From positions 833,501-897,500 of the forward strand of contig NC_014365.1 of the NCBI RefSeq assembly GCF_000143965.1: DNA of 64,000 bases, written 5' to 3'. A program made the translations under genes and the position numbers. Positions 10,788-19,690 of the stretch are shown here, in pieces; positions within the stretch are counted from its first letter, which is position 1, and every line of letters begins with the position of its first letter. A model generated the notes under the pieces. The model searched no databases. It was not told the DNA's origin and worked only from the letters and a program-made list of their open reading frames with translations. This stretch comes from Desulfarculus baarsii DSM 2075 (GTDB lineage: Bacteria > Desulfobacterota > Desulfarculia > Desulfarculales > Desulfarculaceae).

Positions 10788-11950
10788 AAAAGCGCCTGGC
10801 CATTCTGGGCTCCACCGGCTCCATCGGCCAAAGCACCCTGGATGTGGTTCGCCGCCAGGCCGAGCGCTTCGAGATCGTCAGCCTCACCGCGGCCAGCTCG
10901 GTGGAGGCCCTTGCCGCCCAGGCCATCGAGTTTCGGCCAAAAATCGTCGCCGTGGCCAACCAGGAGGCCGCCGGCCGCCTGCGGGCGCTGCTGCCGGCCG
11001 GCCTGCGCTCGTTGGTGGCGCACGGGGCCGAGGGCTATCTGGAGGCCGCCGCCGGCTGCGGGGCCCAGGTGGTGGTTTCGGCCATGGTCGGGGCGGCGGG
11101 GCTGTTGCCGACGCTGGCGGCGGTCAAGGCCGGGCTGACCGTCGCCCTGGCCAACAAGGAGACGCTGGTGGCCGGCGGCGAGCTGGTCATGGCCGAGGCC
11201 GCCCGCGGCGGCGCGACGATCCTGCCGGTGGACAGCGAGCATTCGGCCATTTTCCAGTGCCTGCTGGCCGGCGCGCCCGAGGAGGTCGCCCGGCTGTGGC
11301 TGACGGCCAGCGGCGGGCCCTTTCGCCAACTCGACCGCCAGGCCCTGGCCAAGGTCACGCCCGAGCAGGCCCTGGCCCACCCCAACTGGTCGATGGGCCC
11401 CAAGATCACCGTCGATTCGGCCACGCTGATGAACAAGGGCCTGGAAGTCATCGAGGCCCACTGGCTTTTTGACCAGCCCTACGATAAGATCAAAGTCGTG
11501 GTCCATCCCCAGTCCATCGTCCATTCCATGGTCGAGTTCGTCGACGGAAACTTCATGGCCCAGATGGGCCCGCCGGACATGCGCCTGCCCATCGCCCTGG
11601 CCCTGAACCACCCCCGGCGGCTACGCGCCGTGGGCCCCAGCCTGGACCCAGGCAAGCTGGCGGCGCTGAGCTTCGAGGAGCCGGACCCGGAACGTTTTCC
11701 GGCCCTGGGCCTGGCCTGTCAGGCCGGCCGAGCCGGCAAGGCCGCCCCGGCGGTGCTCAACGCCGCCAACGAAGTGGCCGTGCGGCGTTTTCTGGCCGGG
11801 CGGCTGGGATTTTTGGATATCGCCTCCTGCGTGGAGGCCGTCCTAGAGCGTCATCCCGGCCTGCCGGCAGACAGCATCGGCGCCATCCTGGAGGCCGACC
11901 GCTGGGCCAGGGCCGAGGCCAGGGCCTGGCTGGATCGACGCGGGAGCTGA
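10784..11950 (+). CDS. dxr: 1-deoxy-D-xylulose 5-phosphate reductoisomerase
   Basis: Second enzyme of the MEP isoprenoid pathway, using NADPH. The 388-residue protein opens MKKRLAILGSTGSIGQSTLD, the NADPH-binding loop of the family, and contains ALANKETLVAGGE, the metal-binding PVDSEHSAIFQCL, and SMGPKITVDSATLMNKGLE. Start GTG 10784 overlaps the cdsA stop by 4 bases. Length matches the family. Confidence 0.97.
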   Translation: MKKRLAILGSTGSIGQSTLDVVRRQAERFEIVSLTAASSVEALAAQAIEFRPKIVAVANQEAAGRLRALLPAGLRSLVAHGAEGYLEAAAGCGAQVVVSAMVGAAGLLPTLAAVKAGLTVALANKETLVAGGELVMAEAARGGATILPVDSEHSAIFQCLLAGAPEEVARLWLTASGGPFRQLDRQALAKVTPEQALAHPNWSMGPKITVDSATLMNKGLEVIEAHWLFDQPYDKIKVVVHPQSIVHSMVEFVDGNFMAQMGPPDMRLPIALALNHPRRLRAVGPSLDPGKLAALSFEEPDPERFPALGLACQAGRAGKAAPAVLNAANEVAVRRFLAGRLGFLDIASCVEAVLERHPGLPADSIGAILEADRWARAEARAWLDRRGS

Positions 11951-11956
11951 ACAAGC

Positions 11957-13033
11957 ATGCTCATCACCATCGCCAGCGCCGTGCTCGTCTTGGGCGTGCT
12001 GGTTTTTGTCCATGAACTGGGCCATTTTTTGGTGGCCAAACGGCTGGGCGTGGGCGTTTCGGTCTTCAGCCTGGGCTTTGGGCCCCGGCTGGCGGGCTTC
12101 AAACGCGGCGAGACCGACTATCGCCTCTCGGCCATCCCCCTGGGCGGCTTCGTGCGCATGATCGGCGAAAGCCCCGGCGAGCCGGTGGCCCCCGAGGACT
12201 TGCCCCGTTCGTTCAGCCACAAGGGCGTCTGGCGGCGCATGGCCATCGTGGCCGCCGGGCCGCTTTCCAACGTCTTGTTCGCCTTTTTGCTCTACTACGC
12301 GGTCACGCTCTTTTGGGGCCAGCCCATGCTGACGGCCCAGGTGGGCAGCCTGGTCGATGGCATGCCGGCCCAGGCCGCCGGCCTGCGCCCCGGCGACGTC
12401 ATCAGCGCCGTCGACGGCCGGGCCATCGCCTCGTGGGACGATCTGCGCGAGGCCATCCGGGCCAGCCAGGGCCGGCGGCTGATGCTCACCGCCCAGCGCG
12501 ACGGCCAGGCCCTGGAACTGGCCATGAGCCCCAAGCGCGTCGACACCAAGGACATCTTCGGCGACGTCATCACCGTTTATCAGGTGGGCGTGGCCCCTTC
12601 GGGCCAGGTGCTCACGCAGAGTTTCGGCCCGCTGGAGGCCGTGGGCCGGGCCCTGGGCCAGACCATCGAGGCCAGCCAATTGATCCTGGTCAGCGTGGGC
12701 AAGATCGCCACCCGCCAGGTGCCCATGGAGAGCGTGGGCGGGCCGATCTTCATCGCCCAGGTGGCCGGCGAGGCCGCCCGCCACGGCCTCAACGCCCTGC
12801 TGGGCCTGGCCGCGCTGATCTCGGTGAACCTGGCTATCCTCAACCTGCTGCCGATCCCGGCCCTGGACGGTGGGCATTTGCTGGTGTTTTTGTTCGAGGC
12901 CGTCACCCGGCGGCCGGTTTCCACGCGGGTGCGCGAGCGCATCCAGCAGGCGGGCGTGTTCTGCCTGCTGTTGCTGACGGTGCTGGTGCTCTACAACGAC
13001 ATCGCGCGCATCTTCGGCCAGACTGGCCCCTAG
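11957..13033 (+). CDS. rseP: Site-2 intramembrane metalloprotease RseP
   Basis: Membrane zinc protease that cleaves anti-sigma factors or signal-peptide remnants within the bilayer. The 358-residue protein has the zinc motif H19-E20-LG-H23 in the first membrane span, one PDZ domain (about residues 115-195, GMPAQAAGLRPGDVISAVDG), and the second metal motif LLPIPALDGGHLL near residue 300. There is a single PDZ, whereas E. coli RseP has two. It follows dxr by 6 bases. Confidence 0.94.
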   Translation: MLITIASAVLVLGVLVFVHELGHFLVAKRLGVGVSVFSLGFGPRLAGFKRGETDYRLSAIPLGGFVRMIGESPGEPVAPEDLPRSFSHKGVWRRMAIVAAGPLSNVLFAFLLYYAVTLFWGQPMLTAQVGSLVDGMPAQAAGLRPGDVISAVDGRAIASWDDLREAIRASQGRRLMLTAQRDGQALELAMSPKRVDTKDIFGDVITVYQVGVAPSGQVLTQSFGPLEAVGRALGQTIEASQLILVSVGKIATRQVPMESVGGPIFIAQVAGEAARHGLNALLGLAALISVNLAILNLLPIPALDGGHLLVFLFEAVTRRPVSTRVRERIQQAGVFCLLLLTVLVLYNDIARIFGQTGP

Positions 13034-13035
13034 CC

Positions 13036-13740
13036 GTGCCGACCCTGGCCTTGGACACGGCCTTCCAGGCCGGCGGCGTGGCCCTGGCTCAGGGCGACCG
13101 GCTGCTGGGCGAGCTGTTGCAAAACAGCGCCACCACCCATTCGCGGCGCGTGCTGGCGGCGGTGGATTTTTTGTTGGGCCAACTCGGCCAGACGCGCGGG
13201 GCCATCGACGGCCTGGCCGTGACGGTGGGGCCGGGCTACTTCACGGGCCTGCGCATCGGCCTGGCCACGGCCCAGGGCCTGGCCCTGGGGTTGGGCGCGC
13301 CGCTGGTGGGCGTCTCGACGCTGCGCCTGCTGGCGCAAAACCTGGCCGTGGGCGCGGGCGGACTGATCTGGGCCTTGGCCGACGCCCGGCGCGGTTTGCT
13401 CTACGCCGCCTGTTTCCGCGACGAACCGGGCGGTTTGACGCGCCTGGAGGACGACATGGCCATCAGCCCCCAACGCCTGCTGCCGCTGCTGCGCCCGCCG
13501 GCCGTGCTGGTGGGTGAGGGCGCGCGGTTGCTGGCCGCCGACGCGCTGGCCGAAGGCCTGCGCCTGGCCCCGCGCTGGGCCGATTTGCCCCGGCCGGGCT
13601 TGTTGGCCCTGTTGGGCGCGGAGCGCTTGGCCGCCGGCCAGGGTCAGCCGCCCGAGGCCGTGCGCGCCCGCTATTGCCGGCCTTCCGACGCCGAGGTGCG
13701 TTTTCAACTGCCGCTGGACGAATATCGTTTGGTCGAATGA
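13036..13740 (+). CDS. tsaB: tRNA threonylcarbamoyladenosine synthesis protein TsaB
   Basis: Non-catalytic partner of TsaD in making the t6A37 tRNA modification. The 234-residue product starts at GTG 13036, three bases after rseP, with the ASKHA-fold opening PTLALDTAFQAGGVAL. The family motif GPGYFTGLRIGLATAQGLA (about residues 62-80) is present, with Tyr where PGSFTG is usual. The C-terminal half is diverged, as expected for TsaB. Confidence 0.9.
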   Translation: MPTLALDTAFQAGGVALAQGDRLLGELLQNSATTHSRRVLAAVDFLLGQLGQTRGAIDGLAVTVGPGYFTGLRIGLATAQGLALGLGAPLVGVSTLRLLAQNLAVGAGGLIWALADARRGLLYAACFRDEPGGLTRLEDDMAISPQRLLPLLRPPAVLVGEGARLLAADALAEGLRLAPRWADLPRPGLLALLGAERLAAGQGQPPEAVRARYCRPSDAEVRFQLPLDEYRLVE

Positions 13741-13796
13741 GGTGAACTCGGCCCGGCGGCCGTGATATGATCGAACGATCCCGAGGAGGTTTGATC

Positions 13797-14516
13797 ATGG
13801 CGCGTGTGGTTTGTCGCGTATTGTTGGTTGTGGCTCTGCTGTTGGCCGCGCCGGCCTGGGCCGGCCAGGGCCGCGACCAAGAGGCCCGGCCCACGGTGAC
13901 GGTGACCGGCCGGGCGGTGCTGCACAAGGCCGCCGACGAGGCCGTGTTGCGCCTGGGCATGGTCAGCCTGGCCCCCACCGCCGCCGAGGCCGCCGAGCGG
14001 AACAGCCGACTGACCGCCCAGGTGCGGGCGGCGCTGAAGGATCTGCTGGGCCAAGGCGATCGGCTGGAGACGGCCGGCTATGATCTGTCGGCCCAGACCC
14101 AATGGGATGAAGCGGCCAAGGTCAACCGGGTGACCGGCTACCGGGCCGCTCACACCCTGCGCCTGACCAGCGCCGATCCCCAGAGCCTGGGCCGCGCCCT
14201 CGACGCCGCCGTCGGCGCCGGGGCCAACGAGATCGACGGGCCGACCTGGCGCTTGGCCGACGAGGCCGCCGCCCGGATCGAGGCCCAAGCCGCGGCCCTG
14301 CAAGACGCCAGCGCCCAAGCCCGGGCCCTGGCCAAGGCCGCCGGCCTGCGCCTGGCCGGGCTCTTGTCCGCCGACGCCGCCGGCCAGGGCGGGGCGGCCC
14401 CGGTGGCGCGCCTGGCCATGGCCGCGCCCAGAGCGGCCGCGCCGCCCACGCAACTGACCCCCGGCCGCATCGCGGTCGAGGCCTCCGTCACCTGCACCTT
14501 CGCCCTGACCCGCTGA
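13797..14516 (+). CDS. SIMPL-domain (DUF541/YggE-like) exported protein
   Basis: A 239-residue secreted protein with a clear signal peptide (residues 1-22, cleavage after AWA). The mature part is a SIMPL/DUF541 domain: VTVTGRAVLHKAADEAVLRLG, then RVTGYRAAHTLRLT, a coiled helical region and a final beta strand. Members such as E. coli YggE are linked to oxidative stress, but the activity is unknown. GAGGAGG sits just upstream of ATG 13797. The preceding 56 bases carry no evident promoter. Confidence 0.85.
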   Translation: MARVVCRVLLVVALLLAAPAWAGQGRDQEARPTVTVTGRAVLHKAADEAVLRLGMVSLAPTAAEAAERNSRLTAQVRAALKDLLGQGDRLETAGYDLSAQTQWDEAAKVNRVTGYRAAHTLRLTSADPQSLGRALDAAVGAGANEIDGPTWRLADEAAARIEAQAAALQDASAQARALAKAAGLRLAGLLSADAAGQGGAAPVARLAMAAPRAAAPPTQLTPGRIAVEASVTCTFALTR

Positions 14517-14571
14517 GGCCGGGGCTGGAATGTCGGCCCCTCCACGGGCCGGGAAGCTGGGAAGAATCGAC

Positions 14572-14811
14572 ATGGAGCAGCAAGACCTGGCGCTTTTGGA
14601 GCGGCTCGTCGCCGAAAACGACGAGCTGGCCCAACTATGGAAGCAGCATCAAGAACTGGAGACGGCGCTGGAGGGCTTCAACCACCGCGTCTATCTTTCC
14701 TCCGAGGAACAGCTCGAGCGCAAGCGCCTGCAAAAGATCAAGCTGGCCGGCCGCGACCGCATCGAGGCCATCCTGGCCGAACACCGGCGGCAAAATGGTC
14801 AGGATCGATAA
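14572..14811 (+). CDS. DUF465 (YdcH-like) small coiled-coil protein
   Basis: A 79-residue, highly charged helical protein: MEQQDLALLERLVAENDELAQL, then a second helix with LERKRLQKIKLAGRDRIEAIL. This pattern and the KLAGRDRI motif match DUF465, small proteins of unknown role. An upstream in-frame ATG at 14530 is possible, but ATG 14572 has GGGAAG nearby and fits the family N-terminus. Its last 17 bases overlap psd. Confidence 0.8.
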   Translation: MEQQDLALLERLVAENDELAQLWKQHQELETALEGFNHRVYLSSEEQLERKRLQKIKLAGRDRIEAILAEHRRQNGQDR

Positions 14812-15439
14812 GTTCCCCCTGGCCGCCCCTGGCTGGCCCTACTATCTGGGCGCGGCGCTGCTGGCCGCCGCGGCCACGGCCTGGGGCCCATGGTGGCTGG
14901 CCGCGCCGTTGTGGGGCTTGTGCGCCTTTGTGGTGTTTTTTTTCCGCGATCCGGCCCGGCAAGGCCAAAGCGCGGCCAACCAACTGCTCAGCCCGGCCGA
15001 CGGCACGGTGGTCTACGTGGGCCCGGCCAGCCATCCATCCCTGGGCGATCAGCCGCTGACGATGATCTCGATCTTCATGAGCCTGTTCAACGTCCACGTC
15101 AATCGCGCGCCGCTGAGCGGCCGCGTGCTCTCCATGCGGCATATCGCCGGCGGTTTCGCCATGGCCAACCTGGAGCGGGCCAGCCAGGCCAACGAGCGGC
15201 TCGAGGTGGTCTTCGAGGCCGAGGGTGGCCAGCGCGTGCTGGTGGCCCAGGTGGCCGGCATGGTGGCCAGGCGCATCGAATGTGAGCTTGCGCCCGAACA
15301 GAATGTGCAAAAGGGCGCGCGCTACGGTATGATTAGATTCGGATCGCGCCTTGATGTATATTTACCCCAAGAGGCCGCCGTGCTGGTGGCCAAGGGCCAG
15401 AAGGCGCGGGCCGGACTGACGGTCATCGGAGAACTTTAA
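14795..15439 (+). CDS. psd: Phosphatidylserine decarboxylase proenzyme
   Basis: Pyruvoyl enzyme that converts phosphatidylserine to phosphatidylethanolamine. The 214-residue protein is the short class of Psd: two membrane segments (about residues 16-50), then LLSPADGTVVYVG, IFMSLFNVHVNRAPLSG and the self-cleavage site in RFGSRLDVYLP, where the chain is cut between Gly and Ser to give beta and alpha subunits. pssA follows immediately, so the operon covers both steps from CDP-diacylglycerol to PE. Confidence 0.95.
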   Translation: MVRIDKFPLAAPGWPYYLGAALLAAAATAWGPWWLAAPLWGLCAFVVFFFRDPARQGQSAANQLLSPADGTVVYVGPASHPSLGDQPLTMISIFMSLFNVHVNRAPLSGRVLSMRHIAGGFAMANLERASQANERLEVVFEAEGGQRVLVAQVAGMVARRIECELAPEQNVQKGARYGMIRFGSRLDVYLPQEAAVLVAKGQKARAGLTVIGEL

Positions 15440-15440
15440 G

Positions 15441-16232
15441 ATGGCGCGAAGGCGCAGACCAAAGCGGAGCAACAAAGAGGCCAGGCGGAGGGCGATCTAC
15501 CTCCTGCCCAACCTCTTTACGACCGCCAGTCTGTTCTCGGGCTTTTTCGCCATGATCGAGGCCATCGACGGCAACTTCCTCGTGGCCTCGGCGGCCATCT
15601 TCGCCTCGCTGATCTTCGATGGCCTGGACGGTCGGGTGGCGCGCGCCACCAACACCACCAGCCGTTTCGGCGTCGAGTACGATTCGCTGGCCGACCTGGT
15701 GGCCTTTGGCGCGGCCCCGGCGGTGATGTTTTATGTCTGGGCCTTGCGTCCGCTGGGCCGGCTGGGCTTTTTGGCCGCGTTTTTGTTCGCCGCCTGCGGG
15801 GCGTTGCGTCTGGCCCGCTTTAACGTTCAGTCCGACAGCGCCAAGCCGTCCAAGCATTTCGTGGGCCTGCCCATCCCGGCGGCGGCCAGCATGCTGGCCG
15901 GCACGGTGATGATGTGGACCCAGACCAGCCTCGTCGAGCCGATCCCTGCCTGGGTCGCCGTGGCGATGGTCTTTGTCCTCAGCTTCCTGATGGTCAGCAA
16001 CATCCCTTATCTTTCGTTCAAATCGCTGGGCCTGGCCAGGCTGCGTTCGTTCAACGGCTTGGTGGCCTGCCTGTTGCTATTCGTCCTGGTGGCGCTACAG
16101 CCCTATGTGATGGGCTTCGCGCTACTGGCGCTATACGTTGTCGGCGGCCCCTTGGGCGCCCGACTACTCGAGCGCGGAAAGGCCGAAAAGGAACAGGCCG
16201 AGCAATTGGAACACAAGCCGGACCACTCCTGA
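15441..16232 (+). CDS. pssA: CDP-diacylglycerol-serine O-phosphatidyltransferase
   Basis: Makes phosphatidylserine from CDP-diacylglycerol and serine. The 263-residue membrane protein begins with a basic arm (MARRRRPKRSNKEARRR). It carries the CDP-alcohol phosphotransferase motif DGx2ARx8Gx3Dx3D as DGRVARATNTTSRFGVEYDS followed by LAD (about residues 62-85). Seven or so hydrophobic segments follow. It starts 1 base after psd, so the pair is a unit. Confidence 0.94.
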   Translation: MARRRRPKRSNKEARRRAIYLLPNLFTTASLFSGFFAMIEAIDGNFLVASAAIFASLIFDGLDGRVARATNTTSRFGVEYDSLADLVAFGAAPAVMFYVWALRPLGRLGFLAAFLFAACGALRLARFNVQSDSAKPSKHFVGLPIPAAASMLAGTVMMWTQTSLVEPIPAWVAVAMVFVLSFLMVSNIPYLSFKSLGLARLRSFNGLVACLLLFVLVALQPYVMGFALLALYVVGGPLGARLLERGKAEKEQAEQLEHKPDHS

Positions 16233-16315
16233 TTCGCCAGCGCCTTTCCGCGCCGCAAACAGCGTCAGCCCTGATTTCAATCTAAGCTAAACGTTTTGTT
16301 TGGGAGCGTGCGATC

Positions 16316-17866
16316 ATGTCCAACTACGTGAAAATATTCGACACCACCCTTCGCGACGGCGAGCAGTCGCCCGGCGCGTCCATGAACAAGGAAGAAAAAC
16401 TGCGCCTGGCCCGCAAATTGGCCAAACTGGGCGTGGACATCATCGAGGCCGGCTTTCCGGCGGCCAGCCCAGGCGATTTCGAGGCCGTGCGCCTGATTGC
16501 CGGCGATCTGCGCGGCGGGCCGGTGGTCTGCGGCCTTTCGCGCACCCGGCCGGCCGACATCGAACGTTGCTGGCAGGCCGTGCGCGAGGCCGAAAAACCG
16601 CGCATCCACGTATTTTTGGCCACCAGCGACATCCACCTGCAATACAAGCTGCAAATGACCCGCCAGCAGGTGCTCGACGAGATCCGAAGCGGCGTGGGCC
16701 ACGCCCGCGGCCTCTGCGAGGACGTGCAGTGGAGCGCCGAGGACGCCAGCCGCAGCGACCCGGACTTTTTGTGCCAGTGCGTGCGCGTCGCCCTGGAGGC
16801 CGGGGCCACCACCATCAACATCCCCGACACCGTCGGCTACGCCTTGCCCCACGAGTTTTACGAGCGCATAAGCTATATCCGGGCCAACGTGCCCGAGGTG
16901 GCGCGGGCCACCCTCAGCGTGCACTGCCACGACGACCTGGGTCACGCCGTGGCCAACAGCATCGCCGGCGTGCGGGCCGGCGCGCGCCAGGTGGAGGGCT
17001 GCATCAACGGCATCGGCGAGCGGGCCGGCAACGCCGCCCTCGAGGAAGTGATCATGACCCTGGCCACCCGCCAGAAGGAACTGGGCCTGATCACCGGCGT
17101 CAACAAGGCCGAGATTCATTCCACCAGCCGCTTGGTGACGATGATCAGCGGCCTGCCCGTGCAGCCCAACAAGGCCATCGTCGGGGCCAACGCCTTTGCC
17201 CACGAATCGGGCATCCACGTCGACGGCGTGCTCAAACAGCCGCTGACCTACGAGATCATGACCCCCGAGGAAGTGGGCCTGGCCAGCAACACGGTGGTGT
17301 TGGGCAAGCACTCGGGCCGGGCGGCGCTGCGCAATTGGCTGTCGGGCAACGGCTACGAGTTGGACCGGCAGCAGTGCGAGAGCCTCTTCGAGGCGTTCAA
17401 GCGGCTGGCAGACAAGAAAAAAGAGATTGAAAACGACGACTTGGAAGCGTTGATCGCCGACGAGATCCTGCGCATACCCCTGCGTTGGAAGCTCGATTAC
17501 CTCAACGTCATGGCCGGCACCGAGGTCGAGCCCGTGGCCACCGTTCGTGTTTTCGATGGCGACAGCCTGCGCCGTGAGGCGGCCTTTGGCGTCGGCCCGG
17601 TGGACGCGGTCTACAACGCCATCCGCAAGATCACCGGCACCCAGGCCAAGCTTATGCGCTATGGCGTGGCCAGCATCACCGGCGGCGTCGACGCCCAGGG
17701 CGAGGTGACGGTCAAGCTCCAGGAAAACGGCAACGAGGCCCTGGGCAAGGGCGCCGACTCCGACATCCTGGTGGCCTCGGCCAAGGCCTTCCTCAACGGC
17801 ATCAACCGTCTGGAATACAACAAAACCCAGAAAATGGAGCTGACCCCCGGCGAGCGTCAACTCTAG
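16316..17866 (+). CDS. leuA: 2-isopropylmalate synthase
   Basis: Condenses acetyl-CoA with 2-oxoisovalerate in leucine synthesis. The 516-residue product has the catalytic TIM barrel beginning VKIFDTTLRDGEQSPGASM, the metal-binding HCHDDLGHAVANS (about residues 203-215), GIGERAGNAALEE, and a C-terminal LeuA regulatory domain (about 390-510) that normally senses leucine. Homocitrate or citramalate synthase are the alternatives, but length and motif wording fit LeuA. An 83-base gap separates it from pssA. A strong terminator follows. Confidence 0.93.
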   Translation: MSNYVKIFDTTLRDGEQSPGASMNKEEKLRLARKLAKLGVDIIEAGFPAASPGDFEAVRLIAGDLRGGPVVCGLSRTRPADIERCWQAVREAEKPRIHVFLATSDIHLQYKLQMTRQQVLDEIRSGVGHARGLCEDVQWSAEDASRSDPDFLCQCVRVALEAGATTINIPDTVGYALPHEFYERISYIRANVPEVARATLSVHCHDDLGHAVANSIAGVRAGARQVEGCINGIGERAGNAALEEVIMTLATRQKELGLITGVNKAEIHSTSRLVTMISGLPVQPNKAIVGANAFAHESGIHVDGVLKQPLTYEIMTPEEVGLASNTVVLGKHSGRAALRNWLSGNGYELDRQQCESLFEAFKRLADKKKEIENDDLEALIADEILRIPLRWKLDYLNVMAGTEVEPVATVRVFDGDSLRREAAFGVGPVDAVYNAIRKITGTQAKLMRYGVASITGGVDAQGEVTVKLQENGNEALGKGADSDILVASAKAFLNGINRLEYNKTQKMELTPGERQL

Positions 17867-17892
17867 GGCCTTCGCGTCGATCGTGTTTGGCC

Positions 17893-17932
17893 AGCCGGCC
17901 CGGGGCGCGCGCCTCGGGCCGGTTTGCTTTTG
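17893..17932 (+). terminator. Rho-independent terminator after leuA
   Basis: A nearly perfect stem of 14 bp or more, CCGGCCCGGGGCGC paired with GCGCCTCGGGCCGG (17895-17922, one G-U pair), is followed by the T-rich stretch TTTGCTTTT. It lies 29 bases after the leuA stop. Confidence 0.85.
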
Positions 17933-17952
17933 GGCCGCTTGTGGTGTATATC
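17924..17952 (+). promoter_or_regulatory. Candidate promoter for asd
   Basis: TTGCTT (17924-17929), 17-base spacer, TATATC (17947-17952), in the leuA-asd gap about 120 bases before asd. It overlaps the leuA terminator T-tract, a common compact arrangement, but the motif matches are only fair. Confidence 0.35.
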
Positions 17953-18070
17953 GGCAAAAAAATTTGCATTCGGCGGCCCGGTGGGCTAGTAAAAAAGACC
18001 GGCGGCCGCCAGGCCAACAGAGAGCAATCCCCAAGCCCCCCGACCCGGGGGAACCAAGGCGAGGCGAGCG

Positions 18071-19096
18071 ATGAGCAAGCAATACCGTGTAGCCGTGGCC
18101 GGCGCCACCGGCGCGGTCGGCAACCAGATGATCCAGTGCCTGGAAGAGCGCGATTTTCCCATCGGCGAGTTGAGGCTGTTGGCCTCCGAGCGCTCGCGGG
18201 GCAAAAGGCTTAAATACAAAGGCGAGGACATCGAGGTCCAGGTCTTGGGCGAGGGCTCGTTCCAGGGCGTGGACATCGCCTTGTTCTCGGCCGGCGGCGG
18301 CACCAGCCTGGAGTGGTCGCCCAAGGCGGCCCAGGCCGGGGCGGTGGTCATCGACAACTCGGCGGCCTGGCGCATGGACCCGGAGGTGCCCCTGGTCGTG
18401 CCCGAGGTCAACCCCCACGCCGTGGCCGGTTTCAAGAAAAAAGGCATCATCGCCAACCCCAACTGTTCGACGATCCAGATGGTGGTGGTGCTCAAGCCCA
18501 TCCACGACCTGGCCGGCATCGAGCGGGTGGTGGTCAGCACCTACCAGGCCGTCAGCGGCACGGGCCAGAAGGCCATCGTTGAGCTGCAAGGCCAACTCAA
18601 GGCCATCTATTGCCAGGACGCCCAGCCCCAGGCCAAGGTCTACCCCCACGTCATCGCCCAGAACGTGTTGCCCCACATCGATATTTTCCTCGACAACGGC
18701 TACACCAAGGAAGAAATGAAGATGGTCCACGAGACCGTCAAGATCATGGAAGACCCGACCATCAAGGTCAGCGCCACCTGCGTGCGCGTGCCGGTGATCT
18801 ACGGCCACAGCGAGGCCTGCAACATCACCACCGCCAGGAAGATCAGCGCCCAGCAGGCCCGCGAGGCCCTGGCCAAGGCCCCCGGCGTCAAGGTCGTCGA
18901 CGACCCGGCCAACAAGCTCTACCCCATGCCCCTGGACGCCGCCGGCCAGGATCTGACCCTGGTCGGGCGCATTCGCGAGGACGTCAGCCAGGAAAAGGGC
19001 CTGGACCTGTGGCTGGTGGCCGACAACATCCGCAAGGGCGCGGCGGCAAACGCCGTGCAGATCGCCGAGCTGTTGATCGCCGGCGGCCACATCTAG
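18071..19096 (+). CDS. asd: Aspartate-semialdehyde dehydrogenase
   Basis: NADPH-dependent reduction of aspartyl phosphate, feeding lysine/diaminopimelate, threonine and methionine synthesis. The 341-residue protein begins YRVAVAGATGAVGNQM (nucleotide loop) and has the catalytic Cys 132 in NPNCSTIQMVV. Conserved downstream parts include VVSTYQAVSGTGQKA and the His-containing RVPVIYGHSEACNI. It is the shorter (about 340 residue) class. The ATG is separated from leuA by a terminator, so it is a new transcription unit. Confidence 0.96.
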   Translation: MSKQYRVAVAGATGAVGNQMIQCLEERDFPIGELRLLASERSRGKRLKYKGEDIEVQVLGEGSFQGVDIALFSAGGGTSLEWSPKAAQAGAVVIDNSAAWRMDPEVPLVVPEVNPHAVAGFKKKGIIANPNCSTIQMVVVLKPIHDLAGIERVVVSTYQAVSGTGQKAIVELQGQLKAIYCQDAQPQAKVYPHVIAQNVLPHIDIFLDNGYTKEEMKMVHETVKIMEDPTIKVSATCVRVPVIYGHSEACNITTARKISAQQAREALAKAPGVKVVDDPANKLYPMPLDAAGQDLTLVGRIREDVSQEKGLDLWLVADNIRKGAAANAVQIAELLIAGGHI

Positions 19097-19120
19097 CCAG
19101 GGCGCGGCCGGGGCCGGATC

Positions 19121-19690
19121 ATGCTCAAGGTCTGCGGCGGCGAGCTGCGCGGGCGCGCGCTGAAGGCCCCGGCCGGCCACGACACCAGGCCCACCGCGGC
19201 CAAGGTGCGCCAGGCCTTGTTCAATATCTTGGGCGGGCGCACGTCGGGCGCGCGGGTCTGCGACCTGTTCGCCGGCTCCGGGGCCCTGGGCGTGGAGGCC
19301 CTCAGCCGTGGGGCGGCCTGGTGTTTGTTTGTCGAACGGCGTCGGCTGGTCTGCCGGCTGATCGCCCAGAATCTGGCCGGCCTGGGCCTGGAGGCGCGCG
19401 GACGGGTGCTGATGGCCGACGCGGCCATGGCCAGCCAGCGCTTGCTGGAGCAGGGGCCCTTTGACTTGGCCCTGGCCGATCCGCCCTATGGCCAGGGTTT
19501 CGTGGCGCGGTTGGCCCGCCTGGGCGCGCGGCCTGGCTTCCTGGCCCCGGGCGGCGTGCTGGTCATCGAGCACGCGCCCGGCGAGGCCCCGCCGCAAACT
19601 GGCCTGGTGATCATCGACCACCGGGCCTATGGACAAACCGAGCTAACATTTCTGGGCGTGCCCGCCGCGCCCGCTGGGGATGCACAATGA
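19121..19690 (+). CDS. rsmD: 16S rRNA (guanine966-N2)-methyltransferase RsmD
   Basis: SAM-dependent methyltransferase for G966 of 16S rRNA. The 189-residue product has RPTAAKVRQALFNIL at the N-terminus, the SAM-binding VCDLFAGSGALGVEALSRGA and the catalytic DPPYGQG motif. Start ATG 19121 lies 24 bases after asd. It overlaps coaD by 4 bases, and the rsmD-coaD pairing is widespread. Confidence 0.94.
   Translation: MLKVCGGELRGRALKAPAGHDTRPTAAKVRQALFNILGGRTSGARVCDLFAGSGALGVEALSRGAAWCLFVERRRLVCRLIAQNLAGLGLEARGRVLMADAAMASQRLLEQGPFDLALADPPYGQGFVARLARLGARPGFLAPGGVLVIEHAPGEAPPQTGLVIIDHRAYGQTELTFLGVPAAPAGDAQ

Noticed and set aside
13841-13920. GC-rich repeats inside coding regions (for example Ala/Gly-rich runs) as repeat elements
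   Set aside because: They follow from codon bias and show no consistent unit length.
16277-19636. A very long open frame antisense to leuA, asd and rsmD; similar ones lie antisense to icmF, the HdrA-like gene and the GGDEF-EAL gene
   Set aside because: Composition is His/Gly/Gln-rich with no domain, and each lies opposite a gene with clear family motifs. Such frames are expected from GC-rich codon bias.
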